DNA of 61,996 bases, from IMG/VR virus record IMGVR_UViG_3300008452_005740, positions 1-61,996 of that record, one strand, 5' to 3'. The DNA comes from a virus. Shown piece by piece: positions 44,001-52,151 of this stretch. Positions within the stretch are counted from its first letter, which is position 1. Each line of letters starts with the position of its first letter. Below the pieces are notes generated by a model that did no database searches, was not told the DNA's origin, and worked only from the letters and a program-made list of their open reading frames with translations. Made by a program: the position numbers and the translations under genes.

Positions 44001-45738
44001 GAAAACGCCGAGTGTTACTACAACGCCAAGTATTACTACTACACCGTCTATTACTAGAACGCCAAGCGTAACAACTACGCCATCTATTACTACCACGCCT
44101 AGTATTACCAGAACACCAAGTATTACTCCTAGTATTACGCCGTCTATTACCACTACACCATCTATTACGACTACACCAAGTATTACCAGAACACCAAGTA
44201 TTACGACAACGCCTTCTATTACTACAACACCATCTATTACTACTACGCCAAGTATTACTAGAACGCCGTCTATTACGACTACACCATCTATTACTACTAC
44301 GCCAAGTATTACTCCAAGTATTACCATCACGCCAAGTATTACCAAAACACCGTCTATTACCACTACGCCAAGCATTACTACAACGCCTTCTATTACAAGA
44401 ACGCCAAGTATCACGCCAAGTATTACAACAACGCCGTCTATTACTAGAACGCCAAGTATTACTACAACACCGTCTATTACTAGAACGCCGTCTATTACTA
44501 GAACGCCGAGTATTACCACTACGCCGTCTATTACCAGAACACCGTCTATTACGCCTTCTAACACACCGGGAACAATGGTTATTGAACTTGCTAGTGGGTC
44601 AGCAAGTAGTAATACAACAACGGGAGCATCTACAGGATCACATACATGGACCGTACAATCAAACGCTACAGCGTTAGTAGCACGTGTGGCTTCACAGGCA
44701 GAATTTCCAACATACGGTAAACCGACAGCAATGTGGTGGTCTGGAAGTTGGGGAAGAACCGCATTAACAATGCAACAAGAATCAGCTAATATTGGTGATG
44801 GTATTGCTCTAACAATCTGGACATTATTCAGTCCAAATTCTGGCACAGGTGCATTAGAAATTGCGTATAACGGTACTATGTATTATCGTATGTATCATAC
44901 TAATTATAAAAATGCTGTAGCCGTGTGGGATAAAGATTTTACCAGTACAAACGGCACAAGTATGTTCGTTCCATTATACACAGATGCGGATAATAGTTCT
45001 TTAATGATTGGAATTGGTGTTGGAGTAAATGCATTCGGTTCACCAAGTACGTTGTCAGCGGCAGGAGGATCTACCTCGGAATGGACAACAACCAGTACGG
45101 CATTGACATATGATTTTGAAGTAAATATGTCCAAAAAATATGCATCAAGTACAGCTGGACAGTTAGATTGGACCCACAGCCAGACGTTAAATATTAAAGC
45201 AGCGGCAATTCAATTAGAAAATATTATACCATCAGTAACACCGACTATTACACCGACACCGACGATAACTCCATCTAAAACAAGAACGCCATCGCCAGTG
45301 ACGCCTTCGCCAACGCCGTCACCGACGCCATCGCCAGTAACGCCGTCACCTGTAACGCCTTCACCTGTTACCCCATCACCAGTAACACCATCACCAGTAA
45401 CGCCTTCGCCAACACCATCACCAACACCTTCGCCAGTAACACCATCACCGGTAACGCCTTCACCAACGCCGTCACCAACACCATCGCCAGTAACGCCTTC
45501 GCCAACACCATCACCAACACCTGCACCAGTAACGCCTTCGCCAACACCAGCACCAACACCTGCACCAGTAACACCTGCACCAACACCCGCACCAGTAACA
45601 CCATCACCGACATCTTCGTGTCAAGACGGCACGTATGCGTGTATTGGAGTAAATCTATACTATTGTAATCTCGGAACTTATGAACTAGCATGTGTGGATT
45701 ATGTAGACTGTGGTGGAAGTCAATTCCTTTGTACGTAA
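41089..45738 (+). CDS. Giant mucin-like fibre, 1549 aa, with Cys-rich tip
   Basis: Residues 1-20 (TPVLGARGGASVRSFGLFGA) form a short Gly-rich head, which may be the virion anchor. Residues ~21-1159 are TTPSIT repeats. Residues ~1160-1381 are a globular domain (MVIELASGSASSNTTTGAST...SHTWTV...) that looks like a beta-sandwich lectin-type fold. Residues ~1400-1508 are VTPSP repeats and 1509-1549 a six-Cys module ending CVDYVDCGGSQFLCT. The tip repeats the end of the partial gene at 1-585. No good ribosome-binding site is seen; translation may couple to the preceding gene, which ends 9 nt upstream. Confidence 0.85.
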   Translation: MTPVLGARGGASVRSFGLFGAITPTPTPSITRTPSVTPSITPSRSVTPSITPSITITPSITPSITRTPSITPSITVTTTPSVTNTPSITITPSITATTTPSITVTPSITITPSITTTPSITRTPSITTTPSITITPSITRTPSITTTPSVTKTPSITTTPSITTTPSITTTPSITPSITVTPSITKTPSITPSITITPSITKTPSITTTPSVTRTPSITVTPSITPSITTTPSVTTTPSVTPSITTTPSITTTPSITTTPSITTTPSVTTTPSVTPSITTTPSITRTPSITTTPSITTTPSVTKTPSITTTPSITTTPSITTTPSITTTPSITPSITPSITTTPSITTTPSITTTPSITTTPSVTTTPSITVTPSITKTPSITPSITSSPGISVTPSITVTPSITTTPSITKTPSVTVTPSITTTPSITTTPSITPSITTTPSITTTPSVTNTPSITTTPSVTTTPSITTTPSVTTTPSITPSITTTPSITTTPSITKTPSITTTPSITTTPSITKTPSITTTPSITVTPSITTTPSVTTTPSITTTPSITPSITTTPSITTTPSITRTPSITTTPSITKTPSITITPSITRTPSVTVTPSITTTPSITPSITTTPSITTTPSITTTPSITTTPSITPSITTTPSITRTPSITTTPSITPSITITPSVTTTPSITTTPSVTITPSITPSITTTPSITRTPSITTTPSITVTPSITPSITTTPSITKTPSITTTPSITTTPSVTRTPSITTTPSITRTPSITTTPSITPSITITPSITTTPSVTPSITTTPSITTTPSITTTPSITTTPSITPSITTTPSITKTPSITRTPSITTTPSITTTPSITKTPSITTTPSITTTPSITTTPSITPSITKTPSITTTPSITTTPSITVTPSITPSITTTPSITKTPSITVTPSVTITPSITTTPSITRTPSITTTPSITTTPSITTTPSITPSITVTPSITTTPSITKTPSVTTTPSITTTPSITRTPSVTTTPSITTTPSITRTPSITPSITPSITTTPSITTTPSITRTPSITTTPSITTTPSITTTPSITRTPSITTTPSITTTPSITPSITITPSITKTPSITTTPSITTTPSITRTPSITPSITTTPSITRTPSITTTPSITRTPSITRTPSITTTPSITRTPSITPSNTPGTMVIELASGSASSNTTTGASTGSHTWTVQSNATALVARVASQAEFPTYGKPTAMWWSGSWGRTALTMQQESANIGDGIALTIWTLFSPNSGTGALEIAYNGTMYYRMYHTNYKNAVAVWDKDFTSTNGTSMFVPLYTDADNSSLMIGIGVGVNAFGSPSTLSAAGGSTSEWTTTSTALTYDFEVNMSKKYASSTAGQLDWTHSQTLNIKAAAIQLENIIPSVTPTITPTPTITPSKTRTPSPVTPSPTPSPTPSPVTPSPVTPSPVTPSPVTPSPVTPSPTPSPTPSPVTPSPVTPSPTPSPTPSPVTPSPTPSPTPAPVTPSPTPAPTPAPVTPAPTPAPVTPSPTSSCQDGTYACIGVNLYYCNLGTYELACVDYVDCGGSQFLCT
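41149..44565 (+). repeat. TPSITT-coding tandem array, about 3.4 kb
   Basis: Same six-residue period as the array at 36588-40205, with more Lys and Arg at the variable position (ITKTPS, ITRTPS). Synonymous codons are again mixed. Confidence 0.9.
45286..45612 (+). repeat. VTPSP-coding 15-nt array
   Basis: Pentapeptide and related TPSP/APAP units between the globular domain and the Cys module of the 1549-aa fibre. The array is interchangeable in sequence with those at both window ends. Confidence 0.85.
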
Positions 45739-45771
45739 AAATAACGGTAACTTAAAATTTAGAGAATAAAT

Positions 45772-46203
45772 ATGAATACATTTCAAGATTTACAATTATT
45801 GGTTGATGCTAACGCAATAATCCAAAATTATAACTGTGTGGATAATACAACGTGTGATGCTTTAAAATCACTCACCACGGGAAACGGATTATATCGACAA
45901 ATTCATTATTTAATTGATAAACAAACACCTTTTAGAGTGTTATGGTTGCAATACGACACCACAGATGATGAGTTTATATTAAATTTATCGTGTTTTGATA
46001 AAGATAAAAACGTTATAACTCCTTTAGATTTTACGAATAGGGTTGAAGGCCCATCAAAAACATTAGTACAATCGTATATTAATACCAATCCAATAAAATG
46101 GATAAAAACGGTACCAAATGAATATAGTCTCATGTATACGACTCAAAATGCTAATATAGGACAGAAACTACAAAATACTTTACCAATAATTAAAAAGCTG
46201 TAG
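45772..46203 (+). CDS. Unidentified 143-aa protein
   Basis: 143 aa; mixed alpha/beta, with no signal peptide or known motif. Residues such as HYLIDKQTPFRVLWLQYDTT and EFILNLSCFDKDKNVITPLD do not recall a family. It lies between the fibre and the glycosylation operon and could serve either. Confidence 0.65.
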   Translation: MNTFQDLQLLVDANAIIQNYNCVDNTTCDALKSLTTGNGLYRQIHYLIDKQTPFRVLWLQYDTTDDEFILNLSCFDKDKNVITPLDFTNRVEGPSKTLVQSYINTNPIKWIKTVPNEYSLMYTTQNANIGQKLQNTLPIIKKL

Positions 46204-46209
46204 TAAACC

Positions 46210-46226
46210 TTGACTTGTTAAGTCGA
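46210..46226 (+). terminator. Possible short terminator
   Basis: A 7-bp stem with one G-U pair, TTGACTT/AAGTCGA, around GTT, then an AT-rich tail. It lies between the 143-aa gene and the glycosylation operon. Confidence 0.35.
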
Positions 46227-46254
46227 GTAGATTATATTTTTCTATTGACGTAAA

Positions 46255-46263
46255 CTATTTATA
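46255..46263 (+). promoter_or_regulatory. CTATTTATA motif, candidate promoter of glycosylation operon
   Basis: One-base variant of ATATTTATA, 31 nt before the ATG at 46295. The next comparable motif is at 58998, so the 13 genes in between could be one transcript. Confidence 0.4.
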
Positions 46264-46294
46264 CTTGTGTACAGGTTATATAAATGAGGGTTTT

Positions 46295-47614
46295 ATGACT
46301 ACAAAAAAGAAAGTTGTTAAAAAGACTGTAAGAAATCAGAGTATAAAAAAGACTGCTGGACGAGTTAAAAAGAAAGTACCTACTATTTTCGTTCAAATTG
46401 CAGCATACCGTGATCCAGAATTATTACACACTCTTCGCAGTTTATTACAAAACGCAGATCATCCAGAAAATTTGACTATTGCCATTGGTTGGCAGCATTC
46501 TCCCTATGAGAAGTGGGATAATTTAGATGAGTTCAAAGATGACACAAGATTTAAGATAATAGATATAGATTATCGTAAATCTAAAGGTGTTTGCTGGATG
46601 CGTGAAAAAATACAGAAATTGTATAATGGCGAAACTTATACACTACAACTAGATTCACATCATAGATTTACCGAACATTGGGATACGCAAGTAATAGAAA
46701 TGTTAGAAGGATTGCGTAGTAAAGGACACACAAAACCACTGCTGAGTTCATACTTACCAGATTTTAATCCAGTAACAGGACCTGAAGGTGAATTACCTGC
46801 TCCGTGGATTATGGAATTTGACAGATTTGGTCCAGAAGGGCCAGTACACTTCTTACCACATACAATAGACGATTGGAGAGAACTGACATCACCAGTTCCA
46901 TCAAGATTCATGTCTGGTCATTTTATATTTGCTGACGGAATATTTGTTAAAGAAGTTCCGTATGACCCAAATTATTATTTTCACGGTGAAGAAATTGATT
47001 TATCTGTTCGTTCTTATATGGCGGGGTACGATCTATTCGCACCACACAGAACTATTGCTTGGCACGAATACTATAGAGAAGGAAAGAGTAAACATTGGGA
47101 GGACCATACAAATTGGGCATCAGAAGATAGAATCTCACACGCATATCATCGCAAAATGTACGGTATTGAATCGAAGAACAGAAAATTAAAAGATAATGTA
47201 CGAACACTTCAGGAATATGAAATGTATGCTGGATTGGAGTTTTCTACAAAACGTGCTCATACGATGACCATACAAAAAATACGCCCTCCAGTTTCTTTAG
47301 ATGTAGAATCCCATACACAAGGATTGGTTCCTTATCATAAAGTATGTATTGATGTGTATAAAGGATCATTACCAGAGAAGGATTATAATTTCTGGGTAGT
47401 TGCGTTTACAAATAAAGATGGAATAGAATTTCATAGACATGATGCTGATGAAAATGAAATAAATATGGCTATGAGTGTACCTTATGAAGCAGATAAGTTT
47501 GTGCATATATGGAGAGCATTCTATTCTGATCAACCAGCTGATGGGTGGATCGTGTGGCCTCATAGTAAGAGTAATGGGTGGTGTGAAAGATTAACTGGTA
47601 AATTTGGACGATAA
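46295..47614 (+). CDS. GT60-like polypeptide GlcNAc-transferase, copy 1
   Basis: 439 aa from ATG 46295 (GAGGG upstream). A Lys/Arg-rich N-terminus (1-29) precedes a GT-A domain of the Pfam GlcNAc (PF11397, CAZy GT60) type: FVQIAAYRDPELLHTLRSLL, GWQHSPYEKWDN and YTLQLDSHHRF with DSH at 120-122 in place of DxD. Family members (Dictyostelium Gnt1, trypanosome mucin enzymes) start protein O-glycosylation by adding alpha-GlcNAc to hydroxyproline or threonine. A C-terminal domain (FWVVAF, HRHDA, WIVWPHS) is shared with the next gene. Acting on the phage's own Thr-rich fibres is an inference. Confidence 0.85.
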   Translation: MTTKKKVVKKTVRNQSIKKTAGRVKKKVPTIFVQIAAYRDPELLHTLRSLLQNADHPENLTIAIGWQHSPYEKWDNLDEFKDDTRFKIIDIDYRKSKGVCWMREKIQKLYNGETYTLQLDSHHRFTEHWDTQVIEMLEGLRSKGHTKPLLSSYLPDFNPVTGPEGELPAPWIMEFDRFGPEGPVHFLPHTIDDWRELTSPVPSRFMSGHFIFADGIFVKEVPYDPNYYFHGEEIDLSVRSYMAGYDLFAPHRTIAWHEYYREGKSKHWEDHTNWASEDRISHAYHRKMYGIESKNRKLKDNVRTLQEYEMYAGLEFSTKRAHTMTIQKIRPPVSLDVESHTQGLVPYHKVCIDVYKGSLPEKDYNFWVVAFTNKDGIEFHRHDADENEINMAMSVPYEADKFVHIWRAFYSDQPADGWIVWPHSKSNGWCERLTGKFGR

Positions 47615-47615
47615 T

Positions 47616-48857
47616 ATGAGAAAAAATAAAAATATTTTCGTTCAAATTGCAGCATACCGTGATCCAGAATTACTACCCACTATTCGTGATTGTATATCCA
47701 ATGCGAAGAACCCGGAAAATCTTCGATTCTGTATTGCGTGGCAGCATTCTAACGAAGATGTCTGGGACAATTTAGATGAGTTTAAAAACGATTCACGATT
47801 TATAATTCTAGATATTCCACATCTACAGACAAAAGGAACGTGTTGGGCACGGTATCAAATCCAACAACATTGGAACGGAGAAGCATATACCCTACAATTA
47901 GATTCACATCATCGTTTTGCTAAAAATTGGGATAGTATGCTAATTAAGATGGTCAAAGATTTACAAAAAGCAGGATATAAAAAACCATTATTGACTGCAT
48001 ATATGTCAAGTTATGAACCACATAACGATCCCACGGGACGAGCACCAGACCCGTGGTTCTTAACATTTGACAGATTCACTCCAGCTGGAGCAGTATTTTT
48101 TATACCCGCTGTTATTCCTGATTGGAAAAATCGTAAATTACCATATCCAAGTAGATTTTATTCCGCTCATTTTGGATTCACACTTGGACAATTTTGTAAA
48201 GAAGTTCCTCACGATCCGAACTACTTGTTTCACGGTGAGGAAATTTCTATTGCCGCACGAGCGTATACGTGGGGATATGATTTGTTTGCGGCACATAAAC
48301 CTGTAGTGTGGCACGAATATTCACGAAATCACCGCCCTCGTAAATCGTGGGACGACATATCAGATTGGACTAATTGGGATAATCAATCGTTGGCACGTAA
48401 CAGAAGATTGTTAAACGTGGATAACGAGAATGACCCTAATGAAGATTTTGGAGAATTTGGATTTGGTACACAACGTACACTACAGCAGTACGAAGAATAT
48501 GCGGGAATACAATTTTCTACAAGAAGTATACAAAAACATACGTTAGAACATCGTGAACCACCCAACCCGCCAAATCAACCATTCTTTAGAATTTTTAAAC
48601 ATTGTATTGATTTACCATATCAATATGTACCGTATAATGACTATGATTTTTGGGCGGTAGCATTTGAAGATGAATTTGGTAACGAGATATATAGACACGA
48701 TGCTACAGAAGATGATATCATACAAATGAAGAATGATCCTGACGGATATTGTAAATTGTGGAGACAGTTTCACGCAACGGCAAAACCCGCCAGATGGATT
48801 GTTTGGCCACATTCTAAATCACACGGATGGTGTGATCGATTGGTTGGAGATATCTAA
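47616..48857 (+). CDS. GT60-like polypeptide GlcNAc-transferase, copy 2
   Basis: 413 aa from ATG 47616, one base after the previous stop. Same family as copy 1: FVQIAAYRDPELLPTIRDCI, WQHSNEDVWDN, YTLQLDSHHRF (D96), then RFYSAHFGF...FHGEE and the same C-terminal domain (FWAVAF, YRHDA, WIVWPHS, GWCDRL). It lacks the basic N-terminal tail. Tandem duplication with divergence is clear. The two copies may use different acceptors or act in sequence. Confidence 0.85.
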   Translation: MRKNKNIFVQIAAYRDPELLPTIRDCISNAKNPENLRFCIAWQHSNEDVWDNLDEFKNDSRFIILDIPHLQTKGTCWARYQIQQHWNGEAYTLQLDSHHRFAKNWDSMLIKMVKDLQKAGYKKPLLTAYMSSYEPHNDPTGRAPDPWFLTFDRFTPAGAVFFIPAVIPDWKNRKLPYPSRFYSAHFGFTLGQFCKEVPHDPNYLFHGEEISIAARAYTWGYDLFAAHKPVVWHEYSRNHRPRKSWDDISDWTNWDNQSLARNRRLLNVDNENDPNEDFGEFGFGTQRTLQQYEEYAGIQFSTRSIQKHTLEHREPPNPPNQPFFRIFKHCIDLPYQYVPYNDYDFWAVAFEDEFGNEIYRHDATEDDIIQMKNDPDGYCKLWRQFHATAKPARWIVWPHSKSHGWCDRLVGDI

Positions 48858-48858
48858 A

Positions 48859-49818
48859 ATGCAGCACAAAACAAAATTACGTATTCATAATTCCTGCAAC
48901 AAGTACACTAGGTATTATAGATATTATAATTTTTTTTGGGATGCTTTGACTTACGAGTTAGGTAAAACGTTTGAAATTGAAGAAAACAGATATTTCGAAC
49001 ATGCCCATACAATACCAATGCCAATAAAACTCAAAAAGGCAAAATGTGATTTAGAAATTTATGAATCAGACTACGTTATAGAAAACGTAGAATCGGGTGA
49101 CTTCTATATATTGACAGCGTGTGATGTATTGACCGGACACGTAATAGCTGAAAGAGAGAATCCACACTTAAAAAAAGTATTGGTGGCACAGTACATAGAC
49201 CAAATTATTAAACACAACGTAGAAAATCCACATACCAGTAAATATTCCCCATGGATTTATTTTCAAAGTGGATTGACTAATTTAGAAGAATATTTTTATA
49301 AAAGAAAGTTAATACTCAATTTTAATAAAAAATTATACTTTCGTGGTAAAATTGATGACCGTCCTATTTTAAAGTACTTTTCTCCATCTATCTTGGAATC
49401 AGGCCAAACAATTAATCAAAATGATTATTTCAACGAAGCAATTAATCACGAAATCGGATTATCCATAGGCGGTGTTGGTGAGTTGTGTTATAGAGATATT
49501 GAATATATGGGAATGGGTATACCGTTTTTGCGTTTTGAATTCGCTAGCAGTCTTAAAGAACCATTAATTCCAAATGTACACTATATTTCAGTAGATAGGC
49601 CGAATGACTTACCAACAGAACAACGTACTTGTGGTGTTGGATTAGATAGGATGGGATTAGAACATCACGCAAAGTTAATAGAGCAACGTTATTTAGAAGT
49701 AATAGATGACAAAGAATTTTTAAGATTTGTATCTACTAATGCAAGAGAGTATTATGAAAAATATCTTATGTATCCGAACAATGTAAGACACACAATTAAT
49801 TGGTTGGGGTTAGAATAA
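48859..49818 (+). CDS. GT-B-type glycosyltransferase-like protein
   Basis: 319 aa. ATG 48859 is chosen because it follows the previous stop by one base; upstream in-frame starts would overlap the GT60 gene by over 100 nt. Contains IGGVGELCYRDIEYMGMGIP then FLRFEFAS, a C-terminal nucleotide-sugar-binding pattern seen in exostosin/CAP10-like transferases. Assigned as a glycosyltransferase by this motif and the operon; donor and acceptor unknown. Confidence 0.65.
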   Translation: MQHKTKLRIHNSCNKYTRYYRYYNFFWDALTYELGKTFEIEENRYFEHAHTIPMPIKLKKAKCDLEIYESDYVIENVESGDFYILTACDVLTGHVIAERENPHLKKVLVAQYIDQIIKHNVENPHTSKYSPWIYFQSGLTNLEEYFYKRKLILNFNKKLYFRGKIDDRPILKYFSPSILESGQTINQNDYFNEAINHEIGLSIGGVGELCYRDIEYMGMGIPFLRFEFASSLKEPLIPNVHYISVDRPNDLPTEQRTCGVGLDRMGLEHHAKLIEQRYLEVIDDKEFLRFVSTNAREYYEKYLMYPNNVRHTINWLGLE

Positions 49819-49819
49819 T

Positions 49820-50737
49820 ATGAGAATTTTAGTAACAGGTGGAACTGGGTTGGTTGGAGAAAACTTGAAACAATCTCTTCCTGACGCATATTATGTTTCT
49901 TCAAAGGATTACGATTTAACTAGTTACGAAGATACTGCGGCGTTGTTTTATTACTATCGACCAACGCACGTTATCCATTTAGCTTCTAAAGTAGGTGGCA
50001 TAACGTATAATATGAAATACCCAGTAGAGTTTTTTGAAGATAATGTGTTGATGAACGCAAATGTACTAAACTGTGCTCATAAATTTAAAGTGCAAAACTT
50101 AATTGGAATGTTGTCCACTTGTATATTCCCAGATGATGTGACGTATCCTCTAACGCCTGATAAAATTCATAAGGGTGAACCACATCATAGCAACTTTGGA
50201 TATGCTTATGCAAAACGCATGTTAGAAGTTCAAATACGAACATATAATAAACAATACGGAACAGATTGGACCACGATTATCCCAACAAATATTTATGGCA
50301 AATATGATCAATTTAATCTTGAAAAATCTCATGTAATTCCTGCGTTAATTCATAAGATGTATTTGAATAAAATAAATAATCAACCATTGATGAATATGAT
50401 GGGTACTGGATTGGCAGAACGGGAATTTATATACGCTGAAGATTTAGGGAAAATATTAGCGTGGGCTATAGAAAATTACACAACACCAACACCATTAATA
50501 GTTTCATCAGAAACATCATATAGTATAAAATCGGTAGCAGAGCTAATTTCTAATGCTATAGGTTATGAGGGACAATTACTATTTGACGGAGATGTGTCAA
50601 AAGACGGACAATACAGAAAGCCAAGCGATTCCAATGTGGTTAGAACACTTTGTCCAATAGAATATACTCCTCTAGATGTTGGTATAAAAAATACCGTAGA
50701 GTGGTTTGTAGAAAATTACACTAACTGTAGGAAGTAA
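49820..50737 (+). CDS. fcl: GDP-L-fucose synthase (epimerase/reductase)
   Basis: 305 aa, a typical Fcl/WcaG length. Short-chain dehydrogenase with the NADP+ loop TGGTGLVG (6-13), HLASKVGGI, LSTCIFP with the catalytic Ser/Thr/Cys around 99-101, and YxxxK at Y128-K132 (GYAYAKR). It converts GDP-4-keto-6-deoxymannose to GDP-L-fucose in the cytoplasm. The GT10 fucosyltransferase at 53647 would use the product. No Gmd gene is seen here, so the precursor must come from elsewhere in the phage or from the host. Confidence 0.92.
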   Translation: MRILVTGGTGLVGENLKQSLPDAYYVSSKDYDLTSYEDTAALFYYYRPTHVIHLASKVGGITYNMKYPVEFFEDNVLMNANVLNCAHKFKVQNLIGMLSTCIFPDDVTYPLTPDKIHKGEPHHSNFGYAYAKRMLEVQIRTYNKQYGTDWTTIIPTNIYGKYDQFNLEKSHVIPALIHKMYLNKINNQPLMNMMGTGLAEREFIYAEDLGKILAWAIENYTTPTPLIVSSETSYSIKSVAELISNAIGYEGQLLFDGDVSKDGQYRKPSDSNVVRTLCPIEYTPLDVGIKNTVEWFVENYTNCRK

Positions 50738-50740
50738 AAT

Positions 50741-51538
50741 ATGAAAATACTAGTATCTACTATATGTTTTATTCAACCCAATAAAATTAAGGATGGTGCA
50801 GAGATATATGCAACGTTTGCCAATCGTTTGATAGATTCTACGATGGAAAAAACGAATTTTGATATTCGAGTAGCAACAAACAGACCAGAACTGTTTTCCG
50901 ACGCATTATTAAAATATGGTGACAGAGTTTCTTTATTTGTAGACACGTTGGAAGATAAACAGGTTTGGGTTGGTGCATTCAATCAATTACTAAAATTTTT
51001 AGCACTAAAAGATGTACCATCGAAATACGATTATGTTCTGTATTTAGATTGCGATTCATCATTCTTTAAAACAGTTGATAATGAATTGGTAACAGAAACA
51101 ATTACCAAACTAGAAGAAAACAACCAAAACGGCATGGTAAATAGATCTGGTACGGGATACTTCCTGCAACAGTTAACAGAACATTGTTCAGGCATAGCAA
51201 ATATGTTTAGCGCCAAATTTAATTTTTATAACTTAAACTTGAATACCGTACCACCGGAGTGGGAAGATGCTCCAATGCCATGTGAACACATACTGTTCTT
51301 AAAGAATGAAGATAATAAATTACAGATTATGTCAGATAAAATTGCTGAATTTAATGAAAAATTAGAATCTCAAATTGGACAACCGTACATCGCATGTAGT
51401 CCTGATATGGAAGCATTCGAGTTGGGTATTGGGGTAAAAGTTGCTGGTTATAAATTAGCAGAAATTGATTCATATATTCACCACGATGTATTTTGTGTAA
51501 AATATAACGGTAGTAATTGGGAAAAAGCAAAATTATAA
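50741..51538 (+). CDS. GT-A glycosyltransferase (DCD motif)
   Basis: 265 aa. Residues ~95-105 read YVLYLDCDSSFF, a DxD metal/nucleotide-sugar site of GT-A enzymes. A later acceptor-side HHDVF segment gives a His. Otherwise no close family is recognised. It starts 3 nt after fcl. Confidence 0.7.
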   Translation: MKILVSTICFIQPNKIKDGAEIYATFANRLIDSTMEKTNFDIRVATNRPELFSDALLKYGDRVSLFVDTLEDKQVWVGAFNQLLKFLALKDVPSKYDYVLYLDCDSSFFKTVDNELVTETITKLEENNQNGMVNRSGTGYFLQQLTEHCSGIANMFSAKFNFYNLNLNTVPPEWEDAPMPCEHILFLKNEDNKLQIMSDKIAEFNEKLESQIGQPYIACSPDMEAFELGIGVKVAGYKLAEIDSYIHHDVFCVKYNGSNWEKAKL

Positions 51539-51551
51539 AATGAGATAAATT

Positions 51552-52151
51552 ATGTTAAAAACCGATGGAAATGATTATTATGTAATCAAGGATGCATGTG
51601 TTGCTGTAAAGGAAATTGAAGGTTTGGTATGTGAATTAGGATCGTATCAAGGTGGTGGACTCAAATTACTTATGGAAACATTTTCGGAAATGAATCAACG
51701 AGATAGAATATTTCTTTCGGTTGATCCATACGGAGACATTCCATATCACGATATAAATGGTATACACAGTGCGGGATATACAAATAATGTAAAAAATATG
51801 TTTCTACGAGACATACATCAATTGTCTTATGAATTGAATACATACTTTTTGTTTTTCAATATGACAGACACACAGTTTTTCAAAAGATTTTCTGATGGTA
51901 TTCCTGTATACATTAACGAAGAACGTATTTATAACAAATATGCGTTAGTAATTATTGACGGACCACATGAAGTGAATATCGTTAAGGATGAATTTGATTT
52001 CTTTAAAAGTAGAATAGCTACAAATGGTATAATAGTTTTTGATGATGTTGAACAGTACCCACATGAAACTATTCACGAATATATTTTGCAGAATGGATTT
52101 GAAACGTTCAAATCCACAGGATATAAGCACGCATATAAAAAAGTTGTATGA
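51552..52151 (+). CDS. TylF-like methyltransferase
   Basis: 199 aa. Motif I VCELGSYQGGGLKLL, then FLSVDPYGDIPYHD, and LVIIDGPHEVNIVKDEFDFF and IIVFDDVEQYPHE, the DD-containing metal site of the TylF/MacrocinOMT family. These methylate sugar hydroxyls using SAM and Mg2+. It overlaps the next ATG by 4 nt. Likely methylates a glycan built by this operon. Confidence 0.82.
   Translation: MLKTDGNDYYVIKDACVAVKEIEGLVCELGSYQGGGLKLLMETFSEMNQRDRIFLSVDPYGDIPYHDINGIHSAGYTNNVKNMFLRDIHQLSYELNTYFLFFNMTDTQFFKRFSDGIPVYINEERIYNKYALVIIDGPHEVNIVKDEFDFFKSRIATNGIIVFDDVEQYPHETIHEYILQNGFETFKSTGYKHAYKKVV

Noticed and set aside
36588-44565. CRISPR array
   Set aside because: The period is a coding 18 nt without unique spacers and the whole stretch is one long open frame.
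41076-44846. A 1256-codon open frame on the - strand
   Set aside because: Same artefact over the second TPSITT array, and it covers part of a well-supported + strand fibre domain.
35451-45738. Diversity-generating retroelement acting on fibres
   Set aside because: No reverse transcriptase and no template/variable repeat pair with adenine-biased changes are visible in the window.
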